A DNA stretch of 64,000 nt from Verrucomicrobiota bacterium (GCA_023269675.1 JAHFSX010000017.1:1-64000), one strand, 5' to 3'; shown: positions 9,601 through 18,166, counted from the stretch's first letter. Numbers and translations: made by a program. Notes: generated by a model from the sequence alone, not told the origin.

Positions 9601-12600
9601 CCGCTGCGGCCCCGTTGGCCGCCGGCCGCCTTTCCCTCGGCAGCGCGTCGGGAGCGGAGGCGTCGCTGACGCTGACCGCCGACCAGGCGCGCTTTGCGGC
9701 CGGCGGGGCGCTGGCGTTGTCGGGCGACCTGTTCCTCGGCAAGACGGCGGTGACGCTGTTGGCGCGGGAGACCGGGACGGCGCCCGCCACCAACGGCACC
9801 TACGTGGTTTTCGCCTGCGCCGGCACGATCTCCGGCGCGGCCGCGGACCTGCGGATCGCCAACCCGATTCTGGGCAAGGCGTATGCGTTCTCCGTGGTCG
9901 GCAGCGAGGTGCTTCTGACGGTCGCGGCCGCGTCATCGGAGTCGGGCGCGGTCGTTTGGAACCAGACCACGGGCGGCGATTGGGCCGAAGGCGGCAATTG
10001 GATCACGCCGCCGGGGGCCGGCGCGGCGGGCCTGACCGTCGGTTTCCTGGACGCGATCACGGCGCCGTCGACGGTCAACGTGACGGACGCGGTGGTGGCG
10101 GGCGCGCTGCTCTTTAACAACGCCAGCGCCTACACGCTGTCGGGCGGCGGCAGTCTGGAGCTTGCGGCGACGAACGGAGCGGCGGTGATCGACGCCGATC
10201 TGGGCGTCCACGCGGTCGCGCTGCCGACCACCCTGGATGCCGCGACGGCGGTGACAACGGCGACGAACGCTGAAGTGTGGCTGACGGGAGAGGTGAAGGG
10301 CTCGGGCTCGCTGACCAAAGAGGGCGCGGGACGTCTGCTCTTGTCGGGAACCAACACCTACACGGGCGGAACCGAGGTGAAGGCGGGCGTGGCGGATGTG
10401 GCGGGTGGAAGCCCGTTCGGGACCGGCCCCGTGGTCTTCAACGGCGGGTCGGTTGCCGGCAAGGGCGACGGATCGGTTACGGTGCCGAACGCGGTCACGG
10501 TCCTGAAGAGCATCTACATCGGGGCTTACGCGCCGCTCGCCTTGACGGGCGACTGGACCGCCACGGGCGATATCCTCTTCATGAAGGTTTCCTCGAATGA
10601 GCTGACGGTGGCGGGGGCGATGAACCCGTCGACCGGCAGCAAGAGCCGTCTGGAGTTCCGCGAGGGTTCGGTCCGGTTCGCCGCGGGGGCGAACGCGACG
10701 TTTACGCACCCCACGACGCGTGAGACCATCGACTTCCGGTCACCCGCCAGCGCATCGGTCACCCGCTCGATCACGGTCGAGCCCGGCGCGAGCGTTTCGA
10801 CCCGGTGCCTGTATGTGGGGTTCGGCTCCTCCAACAGGATCTCGGTCACCGGCGGCAGCCTGACGCTGAGCGGATATGTTGGCAGCCCGTATAGTGACGC
10901 GCTCATCATGGGCGCCGCGGGTCTGGCCTCCCCGCGGGTCTGGGACCGTCTCGAGGTGTCGGGCGGCTCGGTCTACGCGGCGGACGGCTACTGGTGCCTG
11001 ATGGGCGTGGACAAGGCCGTGACGACCCTGGACGTGTCGGGCGGCACGGTTTCGCTGGGCCAGGTCTCGATGGGCCACCGCTACCAGACGGACCAGAACA
11101 CGTCCTCACCGTCATCGGACGTGATCGTGCGCGGCGGCGTGCTCGAGGTGCGCCAGCGATTGAACTGGATGGGCGACCTCTACGGGCTGCGGCTGAACGC
11201 GGTGTACCTGAACGGCGGGCGGTTGCGTTTGCCCGCGACGTTCGCCTCGGTGAGCAACCGCGTGAACCAGACGCGTCTGGTTTTCAACGGCGGCGTGCTT
11301 GAGACGCCGGGCGGCGGGACGGATGCGGAGAATCCGACGAATTACCTGTACGGCCTGAAACAGGCGTATGTCGGCGCGGGCGGCGCGGTTGTGGACACGC
11401 AAGGCCGTTCGGTCACGCTGGCCCAGCGTCTGAGCGCGCTCGGCGGCGCGGCCGACGGCGGCGTGGTCAAACGCGGCCTAGGCGCCCTGACGCTGGCGGC
11501 GCCGCCGTGCGTGACCGGCCGGATCGATGTTCAGAGCGGCACGCTGCGCTTGCCGCCGGAGGCCGGCACGGCTTATCCGGACGACCCGATGCTGCGCCTG
11601 TCATTCGAGAACGGCGTGCAGGCCGACGATTCCCCGTATGCGCGGAACGCGTTAACCTTCAAGGGCAACACGAACAACCTGAATCTGGTGGCGGGAAAGA
11701 ACGGGAACGCCGCGCTGGCGTTCAACGGCCAGAACGCGCTGTATGTGAATTACGTCGACGATATGGTCAGCATGGATGCCTACACCGTTTCCGCCTGGAT
11801 CTACAAACCGACCTTCGCGGGCAGCAACCAGTCGCTGACCTTCTTCGGGACGCTGGACGACTATACGCCCACGGCGCACGAGCTCCTGCTGCGAACCACG
11901 AGCGGCGCGTTCCGGATGCTGATGACCGGTGCGGACAACAAGGGCTTCGGGCAACGCATCGTCGAGGTGACCAACGCGTTGCCGCTGAACACCTGGACGA
12001 TGCTGACGCTGGTCGTGAACGGGACCAACGGCGTCGCGATGTATGTGAACGGCGAAAAGCGCACGATGCGGTCAAGCGAGACCGGCGAGGGCGGCCCGTG
12101 GACCCTGTCCGCCGATTACGGCATCGGGAAGTCCTGGTACCTGACCGGCCGGACGAGCGGCCGCCTGTGCGCCATCGGCACGACGGCCACGTCGGACACC
12201 GACTTCTTCAACGGCACCATGGACGACGTGACGATTTACCGCCGGGCGCTGTCGGAGCCCGAGATCGCGCTGCTCCGTCAGGCCAAGGTGCCCTACGGCA
12301 AACGCGTGCGCGTGGCGGCGGGCACGGCTCTGGATCTGGCGGGCTCCGCGCAGACGCTCCGGGAGCTCACCGGCGAGGGTTCGATCGGCAACGGGAACGC
12401 GACGGTGAGCGACCTGCTCAACCCCGGCGACGCGGCGAACTCTGCGCCAGGCGCCGTGCTGACGGCGACGGACAGCCTGACGCTCGGCACCAACGTCATC
12501 TACACCTGCAACTGGAAGCCGGAGGAGAACGACCTGGTGGATGTGTGGGGCACGTTGCGGGTCGATGGCGCGGGCACAGTGGATCTGGGATTGACCACGC

Positions 12601-12800
12601 CTGCGCAGATGCCCGGCGCTCCTCACCTGAGGTCCTTCCCGGTCATGTACTACGGCGCCATCGTCAACGCGGCGAATTTCTCGCAGTGGAAAGTGACCGG
12701 CATCGGACGCGCCGTACGGGCGGCAACCGTGAGCGCCGCCAACGGCGTGGTGACCGTGAATCTGGACGTGCCCAGCGGGACGCTGATCCTGATGCGGTGA
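3675..12800 (+). CDS. Giant autotransporter-associated beta-strand-repeat protein with LamG domain
   Basis: 3041 residues with signal peptide (about 1-21, ending LLAAD). Most of it is beta-strand repeats of the autotransporter-associated (PATR) type, marked by GAGTLTLAG, YTGPTVVSNGTL and NGGT steps expected to build a long right-handed beta-helix. Four modules begin with related (V)W-GAW-NW sequences near residues 22, 593, 1340 and 2093. The second and third share long blocks such as NGKVV, AGQTN and GRGNGS, so they arose by internal duplication. A LamG/concanavalin-like domain occupies about 2634-2869. No autotransporter beta-barrel or PEP-CTERM tail is visible; the protein ends SGTLILMR. 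It is probably surface-exposed or shed, perhaps glycan-binding. AAGGAA precedes the ATG. Transcription probably depends on the TGCGCAAAA sites upstream. Confidence 0.85.
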   Translation: MRKTFVAWAMSCLGVLSLLAADGTWTGAVDGAWSAAANWQGGTVASGAGSSAYLSNLAGPIRITNDVAGLKLKALVAYGGAYTLYGQPLTLEGALLNSISVSNGALVVGHTVNLSSNVQVVVETAASLTTTGLIDYWGLTNTVTKKGSGEWVFAGRCAETNANAFFDVLGGTVRFAAGSVFTKRGGNRENVRVGYGGLPGRAVVESGATVNIDGFVLGHDTSNAKGALLVDGGTLTANTMDTSSPILVGRYAVGSLSVSNAASVDIVNWLGLGAFNRGELNVGGNSTVSVGRLAFGVMLQESSTFVGPGVVTVGSGLLSVTNQFVWRSSGVAARTNLMTVGNGSAGSATLRLPATVKSASNNGSARLTVNGGTLEMIGVRDAGSGASLTNYLFGLEQLWVGRGGAVLDVTSNDVVITQLIARDPSELRLGGGLTKRGAGWLTLAGGCTYEGPTVVQQGTLRLRGALPAGATVVAPGAALSLADGQLRAFEPSALTAGQGGESVIELELGAAAASDSLTLAAGSQLGTVRLALVFLPGVVGTWPGDYVVATYAGADPDVSGWAVQVPAGVSASFETQSAQKRVVMHVTSVATGNSVWIAPGSGAWATAANWNAAPVSDPATQVLFGNALGMAATVSLGSAATLGRLTFDTPYACTLSGAGLTFGASGTPGALSVQQGAHVIRSAVSLPANLTVTAQPAASVQFDGAVTGSGITVTGGGAVAVSNSALDSVALTLDGGALSVPETATIGTAVTLAAAGGTVAPAAGKTATLSGALSGPGALTKTGASIAVLSGANSATGVRTVQNGTLTLSSLTDGGDLVIGEGTLKYTGPNVATAKGFTIRTSNAKLGAAFESDSDVTFNGNIKTDSGVFIKAGRGTLTFAATGENRIGTGDGSDIYQAVVNRGAYGESPTQGLRIFQVLNGKVVMGVPGQTNIFNNTVIVGGESTLAANAETAGHLEINGGVLQCGYITIGRGNGSAVTAPTGVVSSVHINGGLVQSSAGLYMGARLDQTTITARPLFEMNDGVFTGPVLFCGSATGTIRPRLLFNGGFVAITGPNSGDVRLAVDGGCTSETVVAGGVLSISNTVIRIADTSAAAKGVVRLNGGRLITRGFERLGSGVGELYLNGGVMQNCQSMTLTNLSSATVQAGGLVADVPAGLTLTVMQTLAHDAALGGSPDGGVIKLGNGTLSFGLSQTYTGPTVVSGGVFRLAAALAVTNLTLAGGTTLQLTDGVNRPFTPSAFVAGDANGNARVELDVSADGSAYDVLALPSGFAGSLTFRLYKTGTATLFVRPGRYPLVTFSGAAPSTAGWAVEGLGTVASFETEGTAIYIRIGSGAGAAGSSVWTNALGGAWSTAGNWSAAPADDASASVFFGNAIAAPATITTGGGVTFGYLAVDSAVAYRWSGGALTLGSAASNAVIHVAQGAHAVDADLAAPSAASVLIDAGATLQVNGAVTGAGGLSVTGGTLALTNGPACDVPVTLDGVTLSLPQATVFDTPFTLGAGGAVFTPATGRTVTVTSDIAGAGGLTKSGSSFLALAGASTFAGDLTVRNGTLSLAAEPGSALVIGEGTFRYTGPAAAFTRGYTVRTTSATQAATIDTDADITFNGQVKADLGAFIKFGSGTLTYAYPGENTLSAGDNINYGSVNLNRQPYGDTPSQGYRSFNVFNGKVVLGAAGQTNRFASAIIIGGQSTTNADAETAASMEISDGVNLLTDYITVGRGNGSLATAPTGMVSTLTVNGGTTLASGFWMAAMMTNMTTLTARPVFTMNAGALSTLNFYCGSLGGTPKPKIVINGGTLTVGPNDAMKLANSPGCETELTITGGSLVLTNQVLSLAENYVGAKGVLNLDGGRLVALNLTQNSTNGAGLVNFNGGTFQPSASQTLSALALTNRLGGARFDVPAGVTFTLNRTLNHDATLGAAADGGLAKLGAGTLVVAGAQAYTGPTVVSNGTLSVTGTLPAEAELIAAPEGALILAAPAAAPLAAGRLSLGSASGAEASLTLTADQARFAAGGALALSGDLFLGKTAVTLLARETGTAPATNGTYVVFACAGTISGAAADLRIANPILGKAYAFSVVGSEVLLTVAAASSESGAVVWNQTTGGDWAEGGNWITPPGAGAAGLTVGFLDAITAPSTVNVTDAVVAGALLFNNASAYTLSGGGSLELAATNGAAVIDADLGVHAVALPTTLDAATAVTTATNAEVWLTGEVKGSGSLTKEGAGRLLLSGTNTYTGGTEVKAGVADVAGGSPFGTGPVVFNGGSVAGKGDGSVTVPNAVTVLKSIYIGAYAPLALTGDWTATGDILFMKVSSNELTVAGAMNPSTGSKSRLEFREGSVRFAAGANATFTHPTTRETIDFRSPASASVTRSITVEPGASVSTRCLYVGFGSSNRISVTGGSLTLSGYVGSPYSDALIMGAAGLASPRVWDRLEVSGGSVYAADGYWCLMGVDKAVTTLDVSGGTVSLGQVSMGHRYQTDQNTSSPSSDVIVRGGVLEVRQRLNWMGDLYGLRLNAVYLNGGRLRLPATFASVSNRVNQTRLVFNGGVLETPGGGTDAENPTNYLYGLKQAYVGAGGAVVDTQGRSVTLAQRLSALGGAADGGVVKRGLGALTLAAPPCVTGRIDVQSGTLRLPPEAGTAYPDDPMLRLSFENGVQADDSPYARNALTFKGNTNNLNLVAGKNGNAALAFNGQNALYVNYVDDMVSMDAYTVSAWIYKPTFAGSNQSLTFFGTLDDYTPTAHELLLRTTSGAFRMLMTGADNKGFGQRIVEVTNALPLNTWTMLTLVVNGTNGVAMYVNGEKRTMRSSETGEGGPWTLSADYGIGKSWYLTGRTSGRLCAIGTTATSDTDFFNGTMDDVTIYRRALSEPEIALLRQAKVPYGKRVRVAAGTALDLAGSAQTLRELTGEGSIGNGNATVSDLLNPGDAANSAPGAVLTATDSLTLGTNVIYTCNWKPEENDLVDVWGTLRVDGAGTVDLGLTTPAQMPGAPHLRSFPVMYYGAIVNAANFSQWKVTGIGRAVRAATVSAANGVVTVNLDVPSGTLILMR

Positions 12801-12834
12801 TGATCGGGAACCGGGGCAGAGTTGACTGAGTTCA

Positions 12835-12890
12835 GGCAGGGCGAGCGCCCGGCGGCGCCGGATGCGGCGGCGCGGGGCGCTCGCCCTGCC
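12835..12890. terminator. Perfect 16-bp hairpin between two secretome genes
   Basis: GGCAGGGCGAGCGCCC (12835-12850) pairs perfectly with its complement at 12875-12890 around a 24-nt GC-rich loop. No T-run follows, so it could be a Rho-linked or processing hairpin rather than a classical intrinsic terminator. It lies 34 bp after the giant gene and 11 bp before the next start codon. Confidence 0.6.
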
Positions 12891-12901
12891 GGTTTGGAAT
12901 C

Positions 12902-15790
12902 ATGAAGAACGTAAAACGGGTAGGGATCTTTTTAGCGGCGCTCGCAGGGGCCGCCATCGCGCGCGAGACACCGGTTTTGGCTCTGAGCTTCGATGATGAG
13001 GGCGTGGCCGTCCCTCAGGCCGCCGGCGCGCCGGTGCGGGTGCCGGGGGTGCGGGGCCAGGCGCTCTGGTTCTGGGGCGAGCCCGGGCAGGGCGTGACCG
13101 TCTCGGACCGGGCCGGACTGGACCTGACCGACGAGATGAGTATCAGCGCCTGGATCTGGGTGCAGCGCTTCGGCGACCATCAGACCCTCGTATGGAAGGG
13201 CGACCGCAAGCCGGCCGTCGACCAGATCAATTACCGGCTGGCAGTCCGTCCGGAAGGCACGCTCGAGTTTTCCTTCAAAGGGCCTGCGGACGAATGGTGG
13301 CAGATCAGCTCGCCTGCGCCGGTGCCGCTGCACCGGTGGGTGCAGGTGACGGCGAGTTTCAACCGCGGGATGGCCGCCCTCGAGGTCGGCGGCGCGCGCG
13401 TGGCGGAGGGCCGCATGCGCACGTTTGCGGCGGCGGGTTCCAAGCCGGCCTGGCCGGGCGACCGCCTGCTGGCGAATGACGCGCCGCTGGAGGTCGGGGC
13501 CGGGCAGGAGCCTTCGGGCGAGGCGGGTCAGTTCTTCTGCGGGGCGATCGACGAGGTGTGCGTCTGGCCGGCGGCGCTCTCCGCGTCCGCCTCGGTGCCC
13601 GACGTGCCCGCCGGGCCGTCGCCGCTGGCGGCGATGCGCCTCTTCGAGAAAGAGTTCACGGCGGCCGAGATCCGTGCGGCGCCGGTGCTGGCCGGACGCG
13701 CCGGCGACGGGCGGACCCCGTGGGTGCTGGAGATCGGCTTTCCCGGCAGCCTGCGGCAGAGCTTCAGGGTGCCCGGCTCGAGCGCACCGGACGGCACCTT
13801 CCGCTATCTGCTCGACGACGCCTGCGGCCTGATCGATCTGCGTGGCGCCGAGCGGGTGAGCGTATGCGCCTACCGCTGCGGGGACGCCGCTACCCGGAGC
13901 GTGTCGGACGTGTCGCTCCAGCCCGCCGCGAAGTCCGCGCAGGTCGTGGTGGAGCCGGGCCGGCCGCTCCAGCAGATCCGGGGCTTCGGCTGTTATGCCG
14001 ATCTGCCCAAGACGTTTCTGTCCGATCCTGCGGCGCGTGAACGCGAGTATGCCCCGCTCCTGGCCGCGCTCCGCGAGATCGGGGTCACGCAGCTCGATTT
14101 CAGCATCGGCGCGCAGCTCTTGGAGCCGCAGAACGACGACGCCGATCCGCGGCACATCAACTGGGAGCCCTATCGCCAACGCTTCGCTTCCGAGAAGGGT
14201 CTGCGCACGCTCGTCAGCTATCTCGCCTACGTCCAGTCGCAGGGTTTCACGACCGGGCTCCGCGTGATCAGCTATGCGGAGTGGCAGTGGGTCGGGCAGG
14301 GGGGCGGCAGGTCGCCCGACAGCGACGAGGTGGCCGAGATGTGCGTGGCGCTGCTGACGCTGCTGCGCGAGGAGGGCGTCGCGCTCACGCACCTCGTGCC
14401 GGTGTGGGAGCCGGCCTTTCCGCCCGAAGCTGTGGCGGAGGTGTGCGCCAAGACCGCCCGGCTGGCCAAGAGCCACGGCTTTGATCTCCCGGTTGTCGGT
14501 CCCTACCGGATCGCGACGGGCGGGCAGGGCATGGATATGGACGCGATGCCGGACCGTTACCTGAACGGCAAGCGCTATGTGGAGGCCTATCTGCGGGCGA
14601 TGGGCGATCTCGGCACGGTGGTCGGCGTGGAGGACTACGCTTCGGGCTGGGCCATGACCGAGCCGAACCTGAAGCGGCTGTGCCGCGAGGTGATCGAGCC
14701 GGCCGGTCCGGCGGCGGGCCGGCCGCGGGAGCTGTGGCTGCTGGAGTACGGGCCGCTCTGTGGCATCGGGCCGTGGAACTTCTACCCGTCGCGCTGGCAC
14801 GGCGCCTACGCGGGCTACGAGTCCGCCTTCCGGTTGGCGCGGATGGTGCATCAGGAGCTGGGGGGCGGGGTCAGCAGCTTCTACTTCTGGAAGGCGTACG
14901 ACGGGGTGGGCGACAGCGACCTGATCAGCTCGTTCGGCCTGGTCAAGAGCGCGCGGCACGACAGCGAGCGGCGGCCGGCCTACAATACGGCGCGCGTGCT
15001 CTGGAAGCATGTCCCGCGCGGGGCGAGGAATTTGGAATGCGCGGCGGACGGCGGCGTGCTGGCCAGCGCGGTCGTCAAAGACGGCCGGTTTACGGTGCTG
15101 CTGACCAATCCCCGCAGCGTGAGCGTCACGGCGGATGTCCGGCTGACCGGCACGGCGCTGGCGCCGCAGGCGTTTCTCTGCAGTTCGACGGAGGCGGTCG
15201 CTTATCAGGAGCGTGAGCTTGCGGTGCCGGGCGGGAGTGACGTGGCGCTGGAGTTGGCTCCGCGCAGCGTGAACGCGCTGGTCTGCAGAGCCGCGCAGGC
15301 GACGGTGCCGTTTGTGCGTACGGTCTGGCCGGAGGCTTCGGCGCGGCACGTTTACCTGAGCGATCTGCCGTGGTCAGCCGTGAGCGTGGCGGGAAAACGC
15401 GAGCTGCTGCGCCAGCCCGTCAATGGCATGGGCGCGGGCGTGCGGCAGGACGAGACGACCGCGTACGATTGGCTGACGCTCGGCGGCGCGCGCTACCGCA
15501 AAGGCCTCGGGACGAAAACGCCTTCCGAGGTGCTCTATGAACTGGACGGCGGATACGCGTCTTTCGAGGCCCTAATCGGAATCGACGACGCCTCGCGTAA
15601 ATCGGAGAAGGCCGCGGTCTTTGAGGTCTTTCTTGACGGCAAGAAGGCGTTCGCCAGCGAACCGTTGAGGGCGGGACAGGCGGGGGTGCCGGTGCGCGTG
15701 CCCTGCGCGGGAGGAAAGACGCTGCGGCTGACCGCCACGGGCCCCGACGGCGTGATGGCCGACTGGTGCGAGGCGCGGCTGGTGCGGTGA
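12902..15790 (+). CDS. Secreted LamG - clan GH-A glycosidase (GH30-like) - NPCBM protein
   Basis: 962 residues with signal peptide (about 1-20). Residues 23-230 form a LamG/concanavalin-like domain (SISAWIW, WVQVTASFN). From about 345 a TIM-barrel glycosidase begins with QQIRGFGCY, the style of opening seen in GH30. The clan A catalytic pair is plausibly E503 in PVWEP (acid/base) and E615 in LLEYGP (nucleophile). A beta-sandwich follows the barrel, and residues about 835-962 match an NPCBM-type carbohydrate-binding domain (YDWLTLGGARYRKGLG). Together this reads as a polysaccharide endo- or exo-hydrolase; the substrate cannot be named from sequence. The start has no clear Shine-Dalgarno and follows the hairpin at 12835. 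The family is assigned by motif only, so another clan A family is possible. Confidence 0.75.
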   Translation: MKNVKRVGIFLAALAGAAIARETPVLALSFDDEGVAVPQAAGAPVRVPGVRGQALWFWGEPGQGVTVSDRAGLDLTDEMSISAWIWVQRFGDHQTLVWKGDRKPAVDQINYRLAVRPEGTLEFSFKGPADEWWQISSPAPVPLHRWVQVTASFNRGMAALEVGGARVAEGRMRTFAAAGSKPAWPGDRLLANDAPLEVGAGQEPSGEAGQFFCGAIDEVCVWPAALSASASVPDVPAGPSPLAAMRLFEKEFTAAEIRAAPVLAGRAGDGRTPWVLEIGFPGSLRQSFRVPGSSAPDGTFRYLLDDACGLIDLRGAERVSVCAYRCGDAATRSVSDVSLQPAAKSAQVVVEPGRPLQQIRGFGCYADLPKTFLSDPAAREREYAPLLAALREIGVTQLDFSIGAQLLEPQNDDADPRHINWEPYRQRFASEKGLRTLVSYLAYVQSQGFTTGLRVISYAEWQWVGQGGGRSPDSDEVAEMCVALLTLLREEGVALTHLVPVWEPAFPPEAVAEVCAKTARLAKSHGFDLPVVGPYRIATGGQGMDMDAMPDRYLNGKRYVEAYLRAMGDLGTVVGVEDYASGWAMTEPNLKRLCREVIEPAGPAAGRPRELWLLEYGPLCGIGPWNFYPSRWHGAYAGYESAFRLARMVHQELGGGVSSFYFWKAYDGVGDSDLISSFGLVKSARHDSERRPAYNTARVLWKHVPRGARNLECAADGGVLASAVVKDGRFTVLLTNPRSVSVTADVRLTGTALAPQAFLCSSTEAVAYQERELAVPGGSDVALELAPRSVNALVCRAAQATVPFVRTVWPEASARHVYLSDLPWSAVSVAGKRELLRQPVNGMGAGVRQDETTAYDWLTLGGARYRKGLGTKTPSEVLYELDGGYASFEALIGIDDASRKSEKAAVFEVFLDGKKAFASEPLRAGQAGVPVRVPCAGGKTLRLTATGPDGVMADWCEARLVR

Positions 15791-15799
15791 TCCGCCGGT

Positions 15800-15864
15800 T
15801 GCGCAAAAGTGATAGAATAGTTGCGCAAAACAGTATAGTTTTTGATCGACAGCACCCGTATAAT
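15800..15864 (+). promoter_or_regulatory. Putative activator operator and promoter (second copy)
   Basis: TGCGCAAAA at 15800-15808 and 15822-15830 (22 bp apart), ATAGTTT at 15835-15841, then TATAAT at 15859-15864. Order and spacing match the site at 3551-3615: 27-28 bp separate the second repeat from the -10 in each. The start codon is 26 bp downstream of the -10. Confidence 0.65.
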
Positions 15865-15889
15865 AGGGCAACAAACAAAGGAGGGGCGG

Positions 15890-18166
15890 ATGCGGATTTT
15901 AAAGGTCGCGGGGGCCGTTTTCGGGGTCGTGTTCACGATGGTCTCGGGCGCTTCGGGTTATACTTACGCGCGGCACTGGCAGGGGGTCGGCGGCACGGGG
16001 GTCGGCGATTATAATGTGCCCTCAAACTGGTCGGAGGGCTTCGTGCCCGCGCTGGACGACCTGGCCGCCTTCAATAACACGGGTAACAAGAACTGGCTGG
16101 TCACTTTCACGGAAGATGTGACTAACGAGGGCTTCTCAGTCGTCGCCCCCGCTGCGGCATACGAAAGCATTTTCAATCTGAACCAGCATACCTATTGGGC
16201 GACGAATTCCTTTAACACGTGGCAGGGGGCGGGCGGACGTGTCACCCTCACGAACGGGACGCTGCGGGCTCTCGCGTTAAACTGTGAGACAGCGCCCATA
16301 ATCGGCTCAACGCCGACAAATCACGCGGTCATTGCCTTTAAGAATGTCCGGTCCGAGTCGGCCTTGGCAAGGGTTTCAGGCACGTTTACCTCGTTTGAAG
16401 GCGGCGAACATTCGGTCTCCAGCAGCATGACCGTGGGGGCAGCGGCAGACGCGCGTGCTTATGCTACGGTCTGCCTGTCGGGAGGCACCCGCTTCGGGGT
16501 GACGAACGAACTTCGAGTTGGTGATGCGGCGGGTGCGACGGGGCGAATGGACGTCGCTGAGGCCGAGTTCCGTATGGGGAACAGAACGAACTACCTGGGG
16601 GTCGTTGTCCGGAGCAAAGGCACTCTGACGATTGGCGCGGGAGCGAACGTTTTCTCGGGCGGACCACTGTATGTCGGGAACAGCGGGCATGGCGTGCTGG
16701 AGCAGACGGGCGGGATTTGCAGCGTCAGCAACGGGTTTGACCTCGGCGAAAACGCGGGGTCGCGCGGTGAACTCAAAGTCCAAGGGGGCCAGTTTTCGAT
16801 TCGCGACTTGCGTCCGTCGGTCATCAACTATTTTCGCGTGGGCGTCATTGCAGGGGCGACGGGCGAGGTCACGCTGGCGGGCGGCAGCTTCTCGTACACG
16901 GGTGAAGCGTGTGCGATGGGGCGTTCCGGGTACGGAAAAATGGGCGTTACGGGCGGAACCAATTTTTTCGGAAACAATTTTATGATTGGCTCCTTGATCG
17001 GCGGAATCGGTGAAATGACGGTACTGGGCGGAACGAACACGTTCAGCAGCGCTTCCGGTGCTCGTCTGCAGGTCGGCGGTTACGGCCGGGGGTCACTGCT
17101 GTGCGTGGGCGGAACAAACAGCGTCTGCAACTTCGCGGTCGCGAATGACGCGGGATCCTCCGGCACGATGACGGTGTCGAACGGTCTGTGGACGGTCACC
17201 GAGCACTCGTGGGTGGGAAACAGCGGAAACGGAACGTTGACCATCAACGGCGGCGAAATGCGATATTTTAAGGATGGCGCTGTGCTGTCGATCGGGCGTT
17301 ATGCGGGCGCTACAGGCGAGGTCACTGTGGCGGGCGGGCTGGTAGACATGCTGGTCAACGGTGAGGTCTGGGTCGGCCGTGGTGACCAGACGAAATCATC
17401 AGGACGACTCGTGCTCACGGGCACCGGAGTCCTGCGGACCAAACAGATCTTCGAGAAGATTGCGAGTTCGTCTGCGGCGAGCCAGATTCTTTTCGACGGC
17501 GGGACGCTGAAAGCCTCGGTGTCTGGCGCGCTGGTCTATGACGTGGATGATGTGCGGCTGACGGCGAACGGCATGGTGGTGGACTCGGCCGGGTATACTG
17601 TCAGCGTGGTGCCGACTTTGCAGGACGCGGCGGGGCAGGCGGGCGGCATCACCAAGAAGGGCGCGGGCACGTTGACGCTGGCGGGCGCGCGAACGGCCAC
17701 GGGGCCGGTGTCCGTGCTGGGCGGCACGCTGGTCGTGAGCAATGATGTGGCCGTGGCCGCAGGCGTCTCGCGGGTCGACGGCACGCTGGTCCTGACGGCG
17801 GCCTATCGGCTGACCGTGGGCGCGGGCGCGGCGCTGGCGGGCACCGGCACGGTGGCACGGGTGACGCTGCAGGACAACGCCGTATGCGCGCGCGACAGGG
17901 CGGATGGCGCGTTTGCGCCGCTCACCGTCGGCGACTGCGTCGCGGAAGACCGACTGACCATCGCCTTGACCGGTTACAGCTTTACGGAGCTGAAAACGCC
18001 GGTGCCGTTGATCCGTTCCCCGACGGCATTCATCGCTCCTTCGAAAGTTACGGTGACGCTGAACGGGCAACCGAATACCTTCTTGAGAGCGAAATTCGTG
18101 GAGGCCGGCGGGCAGCAGGTGCTCACCGTCTCCTACTTGTCGGGCACGCTGATTTCCGTGCTGTGA
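15890..18166 (+). CDS. Secreted autotransporter-associated beta-strand-repeat protein
   Basis: 758 residues. The start MRILKV is chosen because AAAGGAGGGG lies just upstream and a signal peptide (about 1-23, ending GASGYT) follows; a longer in-frame reading from 15842 would bury it. The body is built of short beta-helix repeats (GNSGNGTLTINGGEM, GAGTLTLAG). The opening HWQGVGGTGVGDYNVPSNW is the same module start seen in the giant protein at 3675. It ends SGTLISVL, again without barrel or PEP-CTERM motif. It is probably a surface or released structural or adhesive protein. The upstream operator is shared in design with the 3041-residue gene, so co-regulation is likely. Confidence 0.82.
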   Translation: MRILKVAGAVFGVVFTMVSGASGYTYARHWQGVGGTGVGDYNVPSNWSEGFVPALDDLAAFNNTGNKNWLVTFTEDVTNEGFSVVAPAAAYESIFNLNQHTYWATNSFNTWQGAGGRVTLTNGTLRALALNCETAPIIGSTPTNHAVIAFKNVRSESALARVSGTFTSFEGGEHSVSSSMTVGAAADARAYATVCLSGGTRFGVTNELRVGDAAGATGRMDVAEAEFRMGNRTNYLGVVVRSKGTLTIGAGANVFSGGPLYVGNSGHGVLEQTGGICSVSNGFDLGENAGSRGELKVQGGQFSIRDLRPSVINYFRVGVIAGATGEVTLAGGSFSYTGEACAMGRSGYGKMGVTGGTNFFGNNFMIGSLIGGIGEMTVLGGTNTFSSASGARLQVGGYGRGSLLCVGGTNSVCNFAVANDAGSSGTMTVSNGLWTVTEHSWVGNSGNGTLTINGGEMRYFKDGAVLSIGRYAGATGEVTVAGGLVDMLVNGEVWVGRGDQTKSSGRLVLTGTGVLRTKQIFEKIASSSAASQILFDGGTLKASVSGALVYDVDDVRLTANGMVVDSAGYTVSVVPTLQDAAGQAGGITKKGAGTLTLAGARTATGPVSVLGGTLVVSNDVAVAAGVSRVDGTLVLTAAYRLTVGAGAALAGTGTVARVTLQDNAVCARDRADGAFAPLTVGDCVAEDRLTIALTGYSFTELKTPVPLIRSPTAFIAPSKVTVTLNGQPNTFLRAKFVEAGGQQVLTVSYLSGTLISVL

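Noticed and set aside
3675..12800. Classical type V autotransporter
   Set aside because: Despite the repeat family name, no C-terminal beta-barrel is recognisable.
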